64,000 bases of DNA from contig NZ_JACHJK010000001.1 in assembly GCF_014203595.1 (NCBI RefSeq), positions 498,582 to 562,581 of the forward strand, given 5' to 3'. Under the pieces are notes generated by a model that saw nothing but the letters and a program-made list of their open reading frames with translations, had not been told where the DNA came from and did not search any database. Shown here one piece after another: positions 17,446 to 26,394 of the stretch. Numbering within the stretch: position 1 is the stretch's first letter; each line of letters starts with the position of its first letter. The DNA is from Streptomyces echinatus. GTDB lineage: Bacteria > Actinomycetota > Actinomycetes > Streptomycetales > Streptomycetaceae. The position numbers and the translations under genes are program-made.

Positions 17446-18564
17446 TCAGGCCGGCTGGGGGCGGGGGGCCGCGACGGTCAGTCTGGCGCGGGCGAAGTCG
17501 CGGTTGGCGACGACCCGCTCGCGGTGGGCGTCGGGCAGCTTGCCGCCGTCCAGGAGCTGCTCGCAGCACTCCAGTGACTCGCGGTACGCGCCCACCCAGT
17601 ACGCCGACACCGCCAGCTCGTCCAGGATGCGCCAGTCGTACCAGCCGTGCTCGACGAACAGGACGTCGTCGGGCCGGGGGATCTCCGCCGCGCGCCGCGC
17701 GAACAGGTGGGCGAGCGGCCAGCGTTCGCCCTGCACACGGCAGAGATGGGCGAGTTCGCCGAGCGGTTCGGCCCGGGTGGGCCGGTACTCGTACGCCTCC
17801 AGGAGGCGGGACACGACCTCGGGCGTCGGGTGCTCGAGCGTCATGGCGAGCCGGGCGGCGTACAGCCGGGAGCAGAACGCCTCCTCGGCGAAGCCGCCCA
17901 TGGCCGCGCGCCGGTCGTAGGCGGCCAGTGCCTTCGCCGGTTCGTCGGCATCGCGCCAGCTCTGCGCGAGATAGAAGACGTAACGGGCGTTGTCCGGTTC
18001 CCTGGCGAGCCCGTCCTCCAGGACGGCGGCGTCGCGCAGGTACTTCGTGCGCTGGTCACCGTCCTTCTGACGTCCGCCGCCGCCCATGATGACCATGCGG
18101 GTGCCGTCGAGGGTCGCGCGGCTGAACGGCGTGTCGCAGTCCAGGTACTCGTGCAGGACGCCGACGTACCGCCAGGGGAGGCGGGTCGACACCATCGTCG
18201 GGCGCCAGTGGACGATGGGTCCGTGGCGCACCTCGAAGTCGTAGCAGTCGTGGGTCAGCTCCGGCATGGTGAAGCCGGCGTCGGTCTCCATCACGTCGTC
18301 GGCGTCGATGAACAACAGGTAGTCCCCGCGGTCCCGGGCCCGTTCGATCGCCTCCGTGCGGCTCAGGTCGAAACCCTTCCACGGGCTCTCGTACAGCGTC
18401 CCGGGCAGGTCGGCGAACGTCTCGCGGATGACGTCCTGGGTCCCGTCGGTCGAGCCCGTGTCAAGGATCACCCAGGTGTCGACGAGGGGGCGTACGGATT
18501 CGAGGCAGCGCCGGATCACATGCGCCTCGTCCTTGACGATCATATTGAGGCAGACCGTTTTCAT
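17446..18564 (-). CDS. Family 2 glycosyltransferase with C-terminal TPR-like region
   Basis: From the ATG at 18564 the product is 372 aa. The N-terminus has the GT-A fold of GT2: CLNMIVKDEAHVIRRCLES, VILDTGSTDGTQ, and the metal-binding FIDADDVME. After about residue 190 it has helical pairs rich in A/L/Y (ARYVFYLAQSWRDADEPAKAL, GGFAEEAFCSRLYAARL) resembling tetratricopeptide repeats. This architecture is common for bacterial GT2 enzymes acting on peptides or glycans, but the acceptor is unknown. The gene has a 390-bp, relatively AT-rich upstream region and is convergent with the fusion gene. Confidence 0.85.
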   Translation of the reverse strand: MKTVCLNMIVKDEAHVIRRCLESVRPLVDTWVILDTGSTDGTQDVIRETFADLPGTLYESPWKGFDLSRTEAIERARDRGDYLLFIDADDVMETDAGFTMPELTHDCYDFEVRHGPIVHWRPTMVSTRLPWRYVGVLHEYLDCDTPFSRATLDGTRMVIMGGGGRQKDGDQRTKYLRDAAVLEDGLAREPDNARYVFYLAQSWRDADEPAKALAAYDRRAAMGGFAEEAFCSRLYAARLAMTLEHPTPEVVSRLLEAYEYRPTRAEPLGELAHLCRVQGERWPLAHLFARRAAEIPRPDDVLFVEHGWYDWRILDELAVSAYWVGAYRESLECCEQLLDGGKLPDAHRERVVANRDFARARLTVAAPRPQPA

Positions 18565-18954
18565 GGACCTGTTCTTCTTTCCCCGGGAGAAAGGACCGGC
18601 CGGTGAATTTATCGAGCCGCGGCGGTCCGCACAAGCAGCCACCGGCGTATCTCCCGGCGCCGTACGGGAGTTGTCTCGCAGGTCCGGGGCGGTTCTTATG
18701 GTTATCACCGCACGGCTTCCGCCGTCCGGCGGAGAACGCGCGGAGCATACGGTGAACGGGACGTATTACCTGCTGAATTGTCTCCGGAATTCTCTTCGAG
18801 ACACTTCGGAATTCCCTTCGCCCGTCGCCCGAGGGCCGGCGGTGCCGCCCTTCCCACGGGGCCGCGCCCGGCCGTACGACGGGCGCGGGGCGGGCCGGGG
18901 GCGGCAGGATGGGAGGGACGGGGGTGGCCACCGGACCTGACGGGAGGAACCCCC
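18565..18954. other. AT-richer divergent promoter region with paired GAATTC repeats
   Basis: This gap separates the divergent glycosyltransferase and membrane protein genes and is visibly richer in A/T than its surroundings. CGGAATTC occurs at 18785-18792 and again at 18807-18814, a spacing of 22 bp (about two helical turns). GGGAGGAACC at 18942-18951 is the ribosome site of the plus-strand gene. No definite promoter hexamers were assigned. Confidence 0.4.
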
Positions 18955-19554
18955 ATGGCTCAGCAGACGGCGACGAAAGCCCCGGCCAGGAAGCCCGTCA
19001 CCACCGGCGGCGTCTTCCTCTCGTTCGCCCCGTGGATCATCTTCGGCGTGGTCGCCAGTCCCAGCACCTGGGAGTACGCCGCCCTCGCCGCCCTGGTCGC
19101 CTCGATCGTCCTGTCGGGACAGGACCTGCTGCACGGCAGGCTCCGCGTCCTCGACATCACCGGCATCGTGTTCTTCGCCGTCCTCTCGGTCCTCGCGCTG
19201 GCCCTGGAACGCGCGCAGCTCGACTGGCTGGAGCAGTACGCCCAGGTCATCTCGAACGGACTGGTGGCCGTCGTGGCGCTCGGATCGCTGTTCACCGACC
19301 CGTTCACCGCGCAGTACGCCCGCGAGCAGACACCCCGCGAGGTGTGGGACTCGCCCGTCTTCCGGCACATCAACCGTGCGCTGACGGCCGGGTGGGGAGC
19401 GGTCTTCGCCCTGATGACGGTGTCGACCTGGCTGGCCGTCCGGTACCCCGCCCAGGACGACTGGTTCAACTGGGTCATCCCCATCGCCCTGCTGGTCCTC
19501 GCCGTGAAGTTCACCGCGCGCTACCCGGAGTCGTACAAGGCCCGCACCACATAG
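18955..19554 (+). CDS. Conserved integral membrane protein of unknown function
   Basis: The ATG at 18955 follows GGGAGGA with good spacing and gives 199 aa. About five to six hydrophobic helices are visible (FLSFAPWIIFGVV, ITGIVFFAVLSVLALAL, NGLVAVVALGSLF, GWGAVFALMTVSTWLAV, WVIPIALLVLAVKF). A conserved-looking loop, FTAQYAREQTPREVWDS, sits between helices. A SPW-like membrane family is possible but not established. It precedes the repeat membrane protein by 37 bp on the same strand. Confidence 0.7.
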   Translation: MAQQTATKAPARKPVTTGGVFLSFAPWIIFGVVASPSTWEYAALAALVASIVLSGQDLLHGRLRVLDITGIVFFAVLSVLALALERAQLDWLEQYAQVISNGLVAVVALGSLFTDPFTAQYAREQTPREVWDSPVFRHINRALTAGWGAVFALMTVSTWLAVRYPAQDDWFNWVIPIALLVLAVKFTARYPESYKARTT

Positions 19555-19591
19555 CCGGATCCGGACGCGCGGTCCGTGCGTCTACCCCTGT

Positions 19592-20704
19592 ATGGATCTG
19601 CAGAAGCCACCACCTCCGCCGGCACAGCCCGAAGGGTGCCTCGTCGTCGCCGTCCGCCTGCCCGTGCGGATCGTCGTCCTCGTGCTGGTCGTGCCCGTGC
19701 GGATGGTGTGGGACGCGCTCGTCGTCGCCGGGCGGATGCTGCGGGACACCGTGCTCAGGCCGCTCGGACGGGCTCTGCTGTGGACCGGCCGGGCCCTGTT
19801 CGTCTGGCCGTTCGTGGCCCTGTGGCGGTACGTCCTGGTCCCCGTCGGCAGGGCGCTCGCCTGGCTCGGCAACGTCCTCGTCGTCGTCCCGGCGGTGTGG
19901 TTCCACCGCTGGGTCCTCACCCCCGTCGGGCACGCCGTCGCCTGGCTGGCGCGCGGCGTGGGCGCCGGGCTCGCCTGGGTGTACGCGCGCGTGCTGTGCC
20001 CGGTCGGGAACGCGGTGACCTGGCTGCTGAAGGGCGTCGGCGCGGTGCTGGCCGCCATCGGCGTCGGGACGTACACGGCCGTCGCCTGGCTGCTGCGGTA
20101 CCTGTTCGTCATACCCGCCCGGTGGCTGTACACCTGGGTCCTCGCGCCCGTGGGCCGGGCCGTCGCCTGGTGCGCGCGCGGCGTCGGGGCGCTGCTGGGA
20201 CTGCTCGTCACCGGCGTCGGCCTGGCCCTGTACTGGACCGCGCGGGTGCTGTTCGTCCTGCCCGCGCTCGCCCTGTGGCGCTGGGTCCTCGCGCCCGTCG
20301 GCCGGTTCCTGGCCCTCGTCGCGCGCGAGGTGGGGGAGGCCCTCGGGCACGCCTGGCGGGTGGCGGGGCGGATCTCGCGTGCCGTCGGGCGGGTTCTCGG
20401 GACCCTCTTCCGGTGGATCTTCGTGGAGCCGGTGCGCTGGGTGTACCGGACCGTCCTCACCCCGGTCGGGCACGTCGTGCGGGACGCCGTCCTGCGGCCC
20501 GTCGCCGCGGGACTGCGCGCCGTGGGACGGGCCACGCGCGAGGCGCTGGCCACGGCCCGCGACACGGTGCGGCAGGCCCGCGCCGAGTTCCGGCGGATGC
20601 TCTTCGGCGCCGCCCCGCGGCCGGAAGCGGTGGACCGGCGGGAACCCGTGGCCCGGGACACACGTACTCTTGGTAGGAGTACGACCGCACTCACGAAGGA
20701 CTAG
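19592..20704 (+). CDS. Membrane-associated repeat protein with PVG(R/H) motif
   Basis: This 370-aa protein starts at ATG 19592 and has a Pro-rich N-terminus followed by an unusual repeated pattern. A W-x-L-x-P-V-G-(R/H/N)-x-(V/L)-A-W motif recurs with PVG at residues 84, 111, 137, 186, 235 and 291, and a relative, RPLGR, near 56-60. Segments between repeats are hydrophobic but punctuated by Arg and Trp, suggesting several short membrane-associated or amphipathic helices rather than a standard transporter. The last 70 residues are basic and polar. No enzyme motif is visible and I do not recognise a characterised family. Its stop is only 4 bp before the proposed start of the TIGR03936 gene. Confidence 0.7.
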   Translation: MDLQKPPPPPAQPEGCLVVAVRLPVRIVVLVLVVPVRMVWDALVVAGRMLRDTVLRPLGRALLWTGRALFVWPFVALWRYVLVPVGRALAWLGNVLVVVPAVWFHRWVLTPVGHAVAWLARGVGAGLAWVYARVLCPVGNAVTWLLKGVGAVLAAIGVGTYTAVAWLLRYLFVIPARWLYTWVLAPVGRAVAWCARGVGALLGLLVTGVGLALYWTARVLFVLPALALWRWVLAPVGRFLALVAREVGEALGHAWRVAGRISRAVGRVLGTLFRWIFVEPVRWVYRTVLTPVGHVVRDAVLRPVAAGLRAVGRATREALATARDTVRQARAEFRRMLFGAAPRPEAVDRREPVARDTRTLGRSTTALTKD

Positions 20705-20708
20705 GACA

Positions 20709-21527
20709 CTGGGCAAGCGACAGCCCGAAGGCCCGCCGCCCGCACCCGCGGTGCAGCGCATCCGACTGCGCTACACCAAGCGCGGCCGCCTGAGGTTCAC
20801 CAGCCACCGAGACTTCCAGCGCGCCTTCGAGCGTGCGCTGCGCCGCGCCGAGGTGCCCATGGCGTACTCGGCGGGGTTCACGCCGCACCCCAAGGTGTCG
20901 TACGCCAATGCCGCACCCACCGGCACGGGCAGTGAGGCGGAGTACCTGGAGATCGCGCTCACCGCACCGCGGGACCCGGAGACCCTGCGCGTCCTCCTCG
21001 ACGAGTCGCTGCCCACCGGGCTCGACGTCGTCGACGCGGTCGAGGCACGGACTTCGGGCCTCGCCGACCGGCTGACGGCCTCCGTCTGGGAGCTGCGGCT
21101 GGACGGCGTGGAGCCGGCCGACGCCGAGCGCGCGGTCGAATCCTTCGACCGGGCCGACAGCGTCGAGGTACAGCGGATGACCAAGAACGGTGTCCGCACC
21201 TTCGACGCCCGCCCCGCCGTGGTGAGCCTGGAAACGCACGGTTCACCGGCTGATAGGCCGACCGACCAGCCCTGTGCGATACTGCGGCTGGTTGTTCGGC
21301 ACGTGACGCCTGCCGTACGACCCGACGACGTCCTGTCCGGTCTCCGCGCCGTGGCCGACCTGGCGCCGCCGGTCCCCGCAGCGGTGACCAGGCTGGCGCA
21401 GGGGCTGCTCGATGAAGAGACCGGCACGGTGACCGACCCGCTCGCGCCCGACCGCGAGGCAGCCGAGGCCCTGACGGCCCAACCGGCCGCCGCCGCGACG
21501 GCGCCGACGCCGGAAGGTCCCGCGTAA
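20709..21527 (+). CDS. TIGR03936 family radical-SAM-associated protein
   Basis: The protein (272 aa from the proposed start) has the family core: RIRLRYTKRGRLRFTSHRDF, AEVPMAYSAGFTPHPKVSY and the GSEAEYLEIAL strand. It is annotated in many genomes as DUF2344 and occurs next to, or fused to, TIGR03960 radical SAM proteins; its role is unknown. I propose a CTG start at 20709, because GAAGGA lies about 9 nt upstream and the extension GKRQPEGPP looks conserved in relatives I recall. GTG at 20751 is the first conventional in-frame start. The gene is 262 bp upstream of the RNase gene. Confidence 0.8.
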   Translation: MGKRQPEGPPPAPAVQRIRLRYTKRGRLRFTSHRDFQRAFERALRRAEVPMAYSAGFTPHPKVSYANAAPTGTGSEAEYLEIALTAPRDPETLRVLLDESLPTGLDVVDAVEARTSGLADRLTASVWELRLDGVEPADAERAVESFDRADSVEVQRMTKNGVRTFDARPAVVSLETHGSPADRPTDQPCAILRLVVRHVTPAVRPDDVLSGLRAVADLAPPVPAAVTRLAQGLLDEETGTVTDPLAPDREAAEALTAQPAAAATAPTPEGPA

Positions 21528-21789
21528 GGACGGGCGTCGTAGCGCAGCCCTCGTACTCGGGAGCCACCTGGGTCGGGCAGCGCACCGACCAGAAGACTTT
21601 CGCCAGGCCGTACCGACAAGGCGTACGGAACCGGCGAGACAGGACACAGAGTGCTCCCGTGTGGCGCCCGCGCCCCGGACGGCGGCCATCGCGCATCGCG
21701 CGGGCCGCGGACGTCAACGGCGGACGGTCCCCTGAGACCGTCGCCGGACCAGGCGCGGCGCCCGGGAGCCTGACGGGAGAAACGCCCGC

Positions 21790-24700
21790 ATGCTCGAGCC
21801 GACCGAATCCCATGAGGGTTCCGAACTGAACACCCCCAGCGACACCCTGCCGCCGCGCAGGCGTCGCCGTGCCGCCTCCCGACCGGCGGGCCCGCCGGTC
21901 GCGGGCGCCGAGGCGCCCGAGGAGGTCACCGTCCCGGCCATACCGGTCGCGGAGGCCGGTGAGCTCACCGAGGAGCTGGAGGCCGAAGAGGCCGCCGGTG
22001 CCGAGGAGGCCGGGGTGACCACCGAGGCCGAAGAGGCCGTGGAGGAGCCCGCCCCCGCGCGTCCGCGCCGCCGGGCCACCCGCCGCGCGTCCGCGCCCAC
22101 CGGTTCCCCGACGTCCGCCGAGGCCGTCGAGACCGTCGTACCGGCCGCGTCCGCCGCCGAGCAGGCCCCCGCCGTCGTCGCCGAGGCCGGCGCGGTCGTC
22201 GTCGGCGAGGAGGCCGCGCCGCGCCGCACCCGTCGGCGGGCCACGCGCAGCGTCACCGCGCCGACCGCCGCCGCGGAGACCGTGACCGCCGAGAGCGCCG
22301 CCGACGCCAAGGCCGCCGAGAGCACCGCCGACGGCGGGGCGCCCGCCGGGGCTCCCGCGACGGAAGCGGCCGCCGAGGCCGCGCCCGCCGCACGTCCGCG
22401 CCGTCGCGCGACCCGCCGTGCGTCCGCTCCCGCCGGTGCGCCCGGGTCCGCCGAGGCCCCCGAGACCGTGATCCCGGCCACCGCCCCGTCGGCCACGACG
22501 GCTGCTGTCCCGGAGACCGAGGCTGCCATCGAGGTTCCCGCCGCCGAGGCCGCGCCCGCGCGTTCGCGTCGGCGTGCCACCCGTCGTGCGTCCGCGCCTG
22601 CGGGTGCCCCGCAGGGTGGGGAGGAGGCTCCGGCCGCCGTCGTGGCCGCCGAGCCGGAGGCCGCCCCGGAGACCGAGGCCGCCGTCGAGGTTCCCGCCGC
22701 CGAGGCCGCGCCCGCGCGTTCGCGTCGGCGTGCCACCCGTCGTGCGTCCGCGCCCGCGGGTGCCCCGCAGGGTGTGGAGGAGGCTCCGGCCGCCGTCGTG
22801 GCCGCCGAGCCGGAGGCCGCCCCGGAGACCGAGGCCGCCGTCGAGGTTCCCGCCGCGCAGGAGGAGCCCGCCGCCGAGGAAGCCGCCCCGCGTCGCACCC
22901 GCCGTCGCGCCACCCGCCGGGTGTCCGCGCCCGCCGGCGAGCCCGAGAGCGCGGAGACCGCCGAGGTGAGCGGCGACAAGGCGCCGGCCGCCGAGGCCGC
23001 GCAGCCGGAGGCCCCCGCTACCCCGCCCACCACCGAGCCGGCCGCCGCCGAGGCCGCGCCCGCCGAGGCCGCCGCGCCGCGCCGGGCCCGCCGCCGGGCC
23101 GTCCGGGCCGCTTCCGGGTACTCCGAGCCCCCGCGGTCCGCCGAGGCCACCGAGGCCGAGGCCGAGGCCTCGCGCCGCCCCGCCCGCCCCTCCGTCGCCG
23201 TCTTCCAGGCGCCGGTGTTCGCCGAGCCCCGGTTCCAGACCCCGGAGCGCGCCGCTGCCGAGGCCGCTGCCGTGGCCGCCGAGCCGGAGGAGTCCGAGGA
23301 GTACGCGGAGGAGCGCACGGAGACCGGCTCCCGCCGGCGCCGGCGCCGCCGCAGTGCCGCCGCCGAGGAGACCCGGCCGGTCGAGGCCGCCGCCGAGGAG
23401 GAGGAGCCGGAGGAGGCCGAGGAGGCCCCGGAGTCCGCCGAGGACCTCGCCGAGGGCGAGGAGGGCGACGAGACCGAGGGCGCCGAGGGCTTCGAGGAGT
23501 CCGGTTCGCGCCGCCGTCGCCGCCGTGGCGGACGCCGCCGCCGGCGCGGTGACGCCGCCGACGGCGAGGGCGCGGAGGCCGACGAACTGGCCGCCGAGCA
23601 GGCCGCGCAGGACGCCGAGGACACCGCCGAGCAGGAGGAGGAGGACGCCGAGGACGCCGAGGACGACGCCGGTTCCTCCAGCTCCAGCCGCCGTCGCCGG
23701 CGCCGCCGTCGCCGCGCCGGTGACACGGCCGCCGACAGCGAGCCGTCCTCCGACGACCCCGAGCGCACGGTCGTCAAGGTCCGCGAGCCGCGCAAGCCCA
23801 GCGAGCCGTCCGACGAGGTGCAGTCCATCAAGGGCTCGACCCGCCTGGAGGCCAAGAAGCAGCGCCGCCGGGAAGGCCGCGAGCAGGGCCGCCGCCGCGT
23901 CCCGATCATCACCGAGGCCGAGTTCCTGGCCCGCCGCGAGGCCGTCGAGCGCGTGATGGTGGTCCGCCAGCACGGCGACCGCACCCAGATCGGCGTCCTG
24001 GAGGACAACGTCCTCGTCGAGCACTACGTCAACAAGGAGCAGTCGACCTCCTACGTCGGCAACGTCTACCTGGGCAAGGTCCAGAACGTCCTGCCGTCGA
24101 TGGAGGCCGCCTTCATCGACATCGGCAAGGGCCGCAACGCCGTCCTGTACGCCGGTGAGGTCAACTTCGAGGCGCTGGGCATGGCCAACGGGCCGCGCCG
24201 CATCGAATCCGCCCTGAAGTCCGGCCAGTCCGTCCTCGTCCAGGTGACGAAGGACCCCATCGGGCACAAGGGCGCCCGTCTGACCAGCCAGGTCTCCCTC
24301 CCGGGCCGCTACCTCGTGTACGTCCCCGAGGGCTCCATGACCGGCATCAGCCGCAAGCTGCCCGACACCGAGCGGGCCCGGCTGAAGACCATCCTCAAGA
24401 AGATCGTCCCCGAGGACGCGGGCGTCATCGTGCGCACCGCCGCCGAGGGCGCGAGCGAGGAGGAGCTGCGCCGGGACGTCGAGCGGCTGCAGGGGCAGTG
24501 GGAGGACATCCAGAAGAAGGCCAAGAGCGGCGGCAGCTCAAGTGCGCCTTCGCTGCTCTACGGCGAGCCGGACATGACCGTCCGGGTCGTGCGCGACATC
24601 TTCAACGAGGACTTCTCCAAGGTCGTCGTCAGCGGTGACGACGCCTGGTCGACCATCCACGGGTACGTCTCGCACGTCGCCCCGGACCTGGCCGGCCGGC

Positions 24701-26259
24701 TGTCGAGGTGGACGTCCGAGGTCGACGTCTTCGCCACCTACCGGATCGACGAGCAGCTCGCCAAGGCGCTGGACCGCAAGGTCTGGCTGCCCAGCGGCGG
24801 TTCGCTGGTCATCGACCGGACCGAGGCGATGGTCGTCGTCGACGTCAACACCGGCAAGTTCACCGGCCAGGGCGGCAACCTGGAGGAGACGGTCACCAGG
24901 AACAACCTGGAGGCGGCCGAGGAGATCGTGCGCCAGCTGCGGCTGCGCGACCTCGGCGGCATCATCGTGATCGACTTCATCGACATGGTCCTGGAGTCCA
25001 ACCGCGACCTGGTGCTGCGGCGCCTGCTGGAGTGCCTGGGCCGGGACCGGACCAAGCACCAGGTGGCCGAGGTGACCTCGCTGGGCCTGGTCCAGATGAC
25101 CCGTAAGCGGGTCGGCCAGGGCCTGCTGGAGTCCTTCTCGGAGACCTGCGTCCACTGCAACGGCCGCGGTGTCATCGTCCACGTGGACCAGGCGACCGTG
25201 AACGGTGGCGGCGGCAAGCGCAAGAAGCGCGGCGGCCGGGGCGGTGAGGCACAGGAGCACGTGCACGAGACCGCCGCCGTGGCCGTGGAGACCGGCGAGG
25301 CCGTCGAGCCCGAGGTGGAGACCGCCGCCGAGGTGGCCGCCGAGGCCGCCGAGCCGGTCGCGCTGCCCGCGCCCGACTTCGCGCCGGACGAGGAGCTGTA
25401 CAGCAGCGTCGCCGAGGCGGAGGCGGCGGCCGGCCGTGGCCGTACGCGGCGCCGGGCGAGCCGCCGCGCGTCGGCTCCGGCGGGTGCGCCGAAGGCGGAG
25501 AAGGCCCCCAGGGCCGAGAAGCCCGAGCGGGCCCCGAAGGCCGAGAAGGCTCCGAAGGCCGAGGTCTCCCCGGAGGAGGCCCCGACCGCCCAGGACGTCA
25601 CCGCCGAGGAGGCGGCGGCGCGCCCGGTGCGGCCGGAGCCGGCCACCGAGGCGCTGGCCGAGCCCGCGGCCGTCGAGGACCAGGTGGTTCCGGCGCCGCA
25701 GGCCGAGGAGCCGGCCGCCGAGGAGGCCGCGCCCAAGGGCCGCACGCGCCGCCGGGCGACCCGGAAGGTGTCGGCCCCGGCCGGTAGCCCCGCGGGCGCC
25801 GAGGCGACCGTGGTGACGGTGTCCGAGGCTCCCGTGGTGGAGGCCCCGGCCCCCGTCGAGCCCGCCGCGGAGGAGGCGCCCGCCGAGGCGCCGGCCGCCG
25901 AGAGCGCCGCTCCGGCCCGTCCGCGCCGCCGCGCGGTGCGCAAGGCCACCGCGCCGACCGCGTCCGAGGAGGCGGCCGTCGTGGTCGTCCCGTCGGCCGA
26001 GGCGGCACCGGAGGCCCCGGCGGGCGAGGTGACGGCCGAGGAGGTGGCCGAGGTGACGGCTCCGGCCAAGAAGGCGGCCCGTAAGACGGCTGCCAAGAAG
26101 GCCACGGCGAAGAAGGCCACCGCCAAGAAGACGACGGCCAAGAAGACGGCCGCCAAGAAGACGACGGCCAAGAAGGCGACGAAGACCGCCAAGACGGCCG
26201 CCGCGAAGTCTGCCGCGAAGAAGACCACCACGGTCTCCACCGGCGGCGACGAGGGCTGA
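21790..26259 (+). CDS. rng: RNase E/G family endoribonuclease with long repeat-rich extensions (RNase ES type)
   Basis: At 1489 aa this is about three times the RNase G size. Residues 1-710 are a low-complexity Ala/Glu/Arg/Pro extension holding many RRRATRRxSAP motifs and a 52-residue tandem repeat. The catalytic core (about 715-1135) has an S1 domain (QIGVLEDNVLVEHYV, GNVYLGKVQNVLPSMEAAF), catalytic Asp residues at 1018 (VVDVNTGKF) and 1062 (VIDFIDM), and the zinc-link CVHC at 1120-1123. The C-terminus has more RRRA repeats and ends in histone H1-like AKKATAKK repeats. RNase E/G matures rRNA and degrades mRNA; Streptomyces RNase ES scaffolds PNPase through flanking regions. The ATG follows GGGAGAAA. 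Confidence 0.93.
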   Translation: MLEPTESHEGSELNTPSDTLPPRRRRRAASRPAGPPVAGAEAPEEVTVPAIPVAEAGELTEELEAEEAAGAEEAGVTTEAEEAVEEPAPARPRRRATRRASAPTGSPTSAEAVETVVPAASAAEQAPAVVAEAGAVVVGEEAAPRRTRRRATRSVTAPTAAAETVTAESAADAKAAESTADGGAPAGAPATEAAAEAAPAARPRRRATRRASAPAGAPGSAEAPETVIPATAPSATTAAVPETEAAIEVPAAEAAPARSRRRATRRASAPAGAPQGGEEAPAAVVAAEPEAAPETEAAVEVPAAEAAPARSRRRATRRASAPAGAPQGVEEAPAAVVAAEPEAAPETEAAVEVPAAQEEPAAEEAAPRRTRRRATRRVSAPAGEPESAETAEVSGDKAPAAEAAQPEAPATPPTTEPAAAEAAPAEAAAPRRARRRAVRAASGYSEPPRSAEATEAEAEASRRPARPSVAVFQAPVFAEPRFQTPERAAAEAAAVAAEPEESEEYAEERTETGSRRRRRRRSAAAEETRPVEAAAEEEEPEEAEEAPESAEDLAEGEEGDETEGAEGFEESGSRRRRRRGGRRRRRGDAADGEGAEADELAAEQAAQDAEDTAEQEEEDAEDAEDDAGSSSSSRRRRRRRRRAGDTAADSEPSSDDPERTVVKVREPRKPSEPSDEVQSIKGSTRLEAKKQRRREGREQGRRRVPIITEAEFLARREAVERVMVVRQHGDRTQIGVLEDNVLVEHYVNKEQSTSYVGNVYLGKVQNVLPSMEAAFIDIGKGRNAVLYAGEVNFEALGMANGPRRIESALKSGQSVLVQVTKDPIGHKGARLTSQVSLPGRYLVYVPEGSMTGISRKLPDTERARLKTILKKIVPEDAGVIVRTAAEGASEEELRRDVERLQGQWEDIQKKAKSGGSSSAPSLLYGEPDMTVRVVRDIFNEDFSKVVVSGDDAWSTIHGYVSHVAPDLAGRLSRWTSEVDVFATYRIDEQLAKALDRKVWLPSGGSLVIDRTEAMVVVDVNTGKFTGQGGNLEETVTRNNLEAAEEIVRQLRLRDLGGIIVIDFIDMVLESNRDLVLRRLLECLGRDRTKHQVAEVTSLGLVQMTRKRVGQGLLESFSETCVHCNGRGVIVHVDQATVNGGGGKRKKRGGRGGEAQEHVHETAAVAVETGEAVEPEVETAAEVAAEAAEPVALPAPDFAPDEELYSSVAEAEAAAGRGRTRRRASRRASAPAGAPKAEKAPRAEKPERAPKAEKAPKAEVSPEEAPTAQDVTAEEAAARPVRPEPATEALAEPAAVEDQVVPAPQAEEPAAEEAAPKGRTRRRATRKVSAPAGSPAGAEATVVTVSEAPVVEAPAPVEPAAEEAPAEAPAAESAAPARPRRRAVRKATAPTASEEAAVVVVPSAEAAPEAPAGEVTAEEVAEVTAPAKKAARKTAAKKATAKKATAKKTTAKKTAAKKTTAKKATKTAKTAAAKSAAKKTTTVSTGGDEG
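22513..22860 (+). repeat. 156-bp tandem repeat inside the RNase E/G gene
   Basis: Two near-identical 156-bp copies (22513-22668 and 22669-22824) are followed by about 36 bp of a third. Each encodes a 52-residue unit containing one RRRATRRASAP motif. Divergence between copies is only a few bases, so the duplication looks recent or homogenised. It stays in frame. Confidence 0.85.
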
Positions 26260-26271
26260 CGCCCGCGGTGT

Positions 26272-26307
26272 GCGGCCGGTCCGGTCATCCGCGACCGGAC
26301 CGGCCGC
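26272..26307 (+). terminator. Strong hairpin terminator after the RNase E/G gene
   Basis: Arms 26272-26285 and 26294-26307 are a perfect 14-bp inverted repeat with an 8-nt loop. There is no T-tract, as is usual in Streptomyces. Confidence 0.7.
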
Positions 26308-26352
26308 GCACCTGTGGGGCCCGTCCCCGGCGATGGGCCGCGCAACCCGTGG

Positions 26353-26374
26353 GGCCCGTCCCGAGTGACGGGCC
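26353..26374 (+). other. Small perfect hairpin upstream of the rplU promoter
   Basis: GGCCCGTC (26353-26360) pairs perfectly with GACGGGCC (26367-26374). A similar imperfect copy lies about 36 bp upstream. Role unknown; it may reinforce termination of the RNase transcript. Confidence 0.45.
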
Positions 26375-26394
26375 GCACATCCGCGGGGCCCGGT

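Noticed and set aside
4831..18954. Biosynthetic gene cluster
   Set aside because: Haloperoxidase-like, reductase, oxidase remnant and permease genes are present, but no scaffold-forming synthase or tailoring set is found.
22513..22860. CRISPR array
   Set aside because: The repeats are directly adjacent in-frame coding units of 156 bp with no spacers, and no cas genes are present.
20959..24267. Very long minus-strand open frame (over 1000 codons) opposite the RNase gene
   Set aside because: It is Gly/Leu/Arg repetitive, mirrors the Ala/Glu/Arg repeat coding of the plus strand, and has no recognisable domain; high GC opens such frames by chance.
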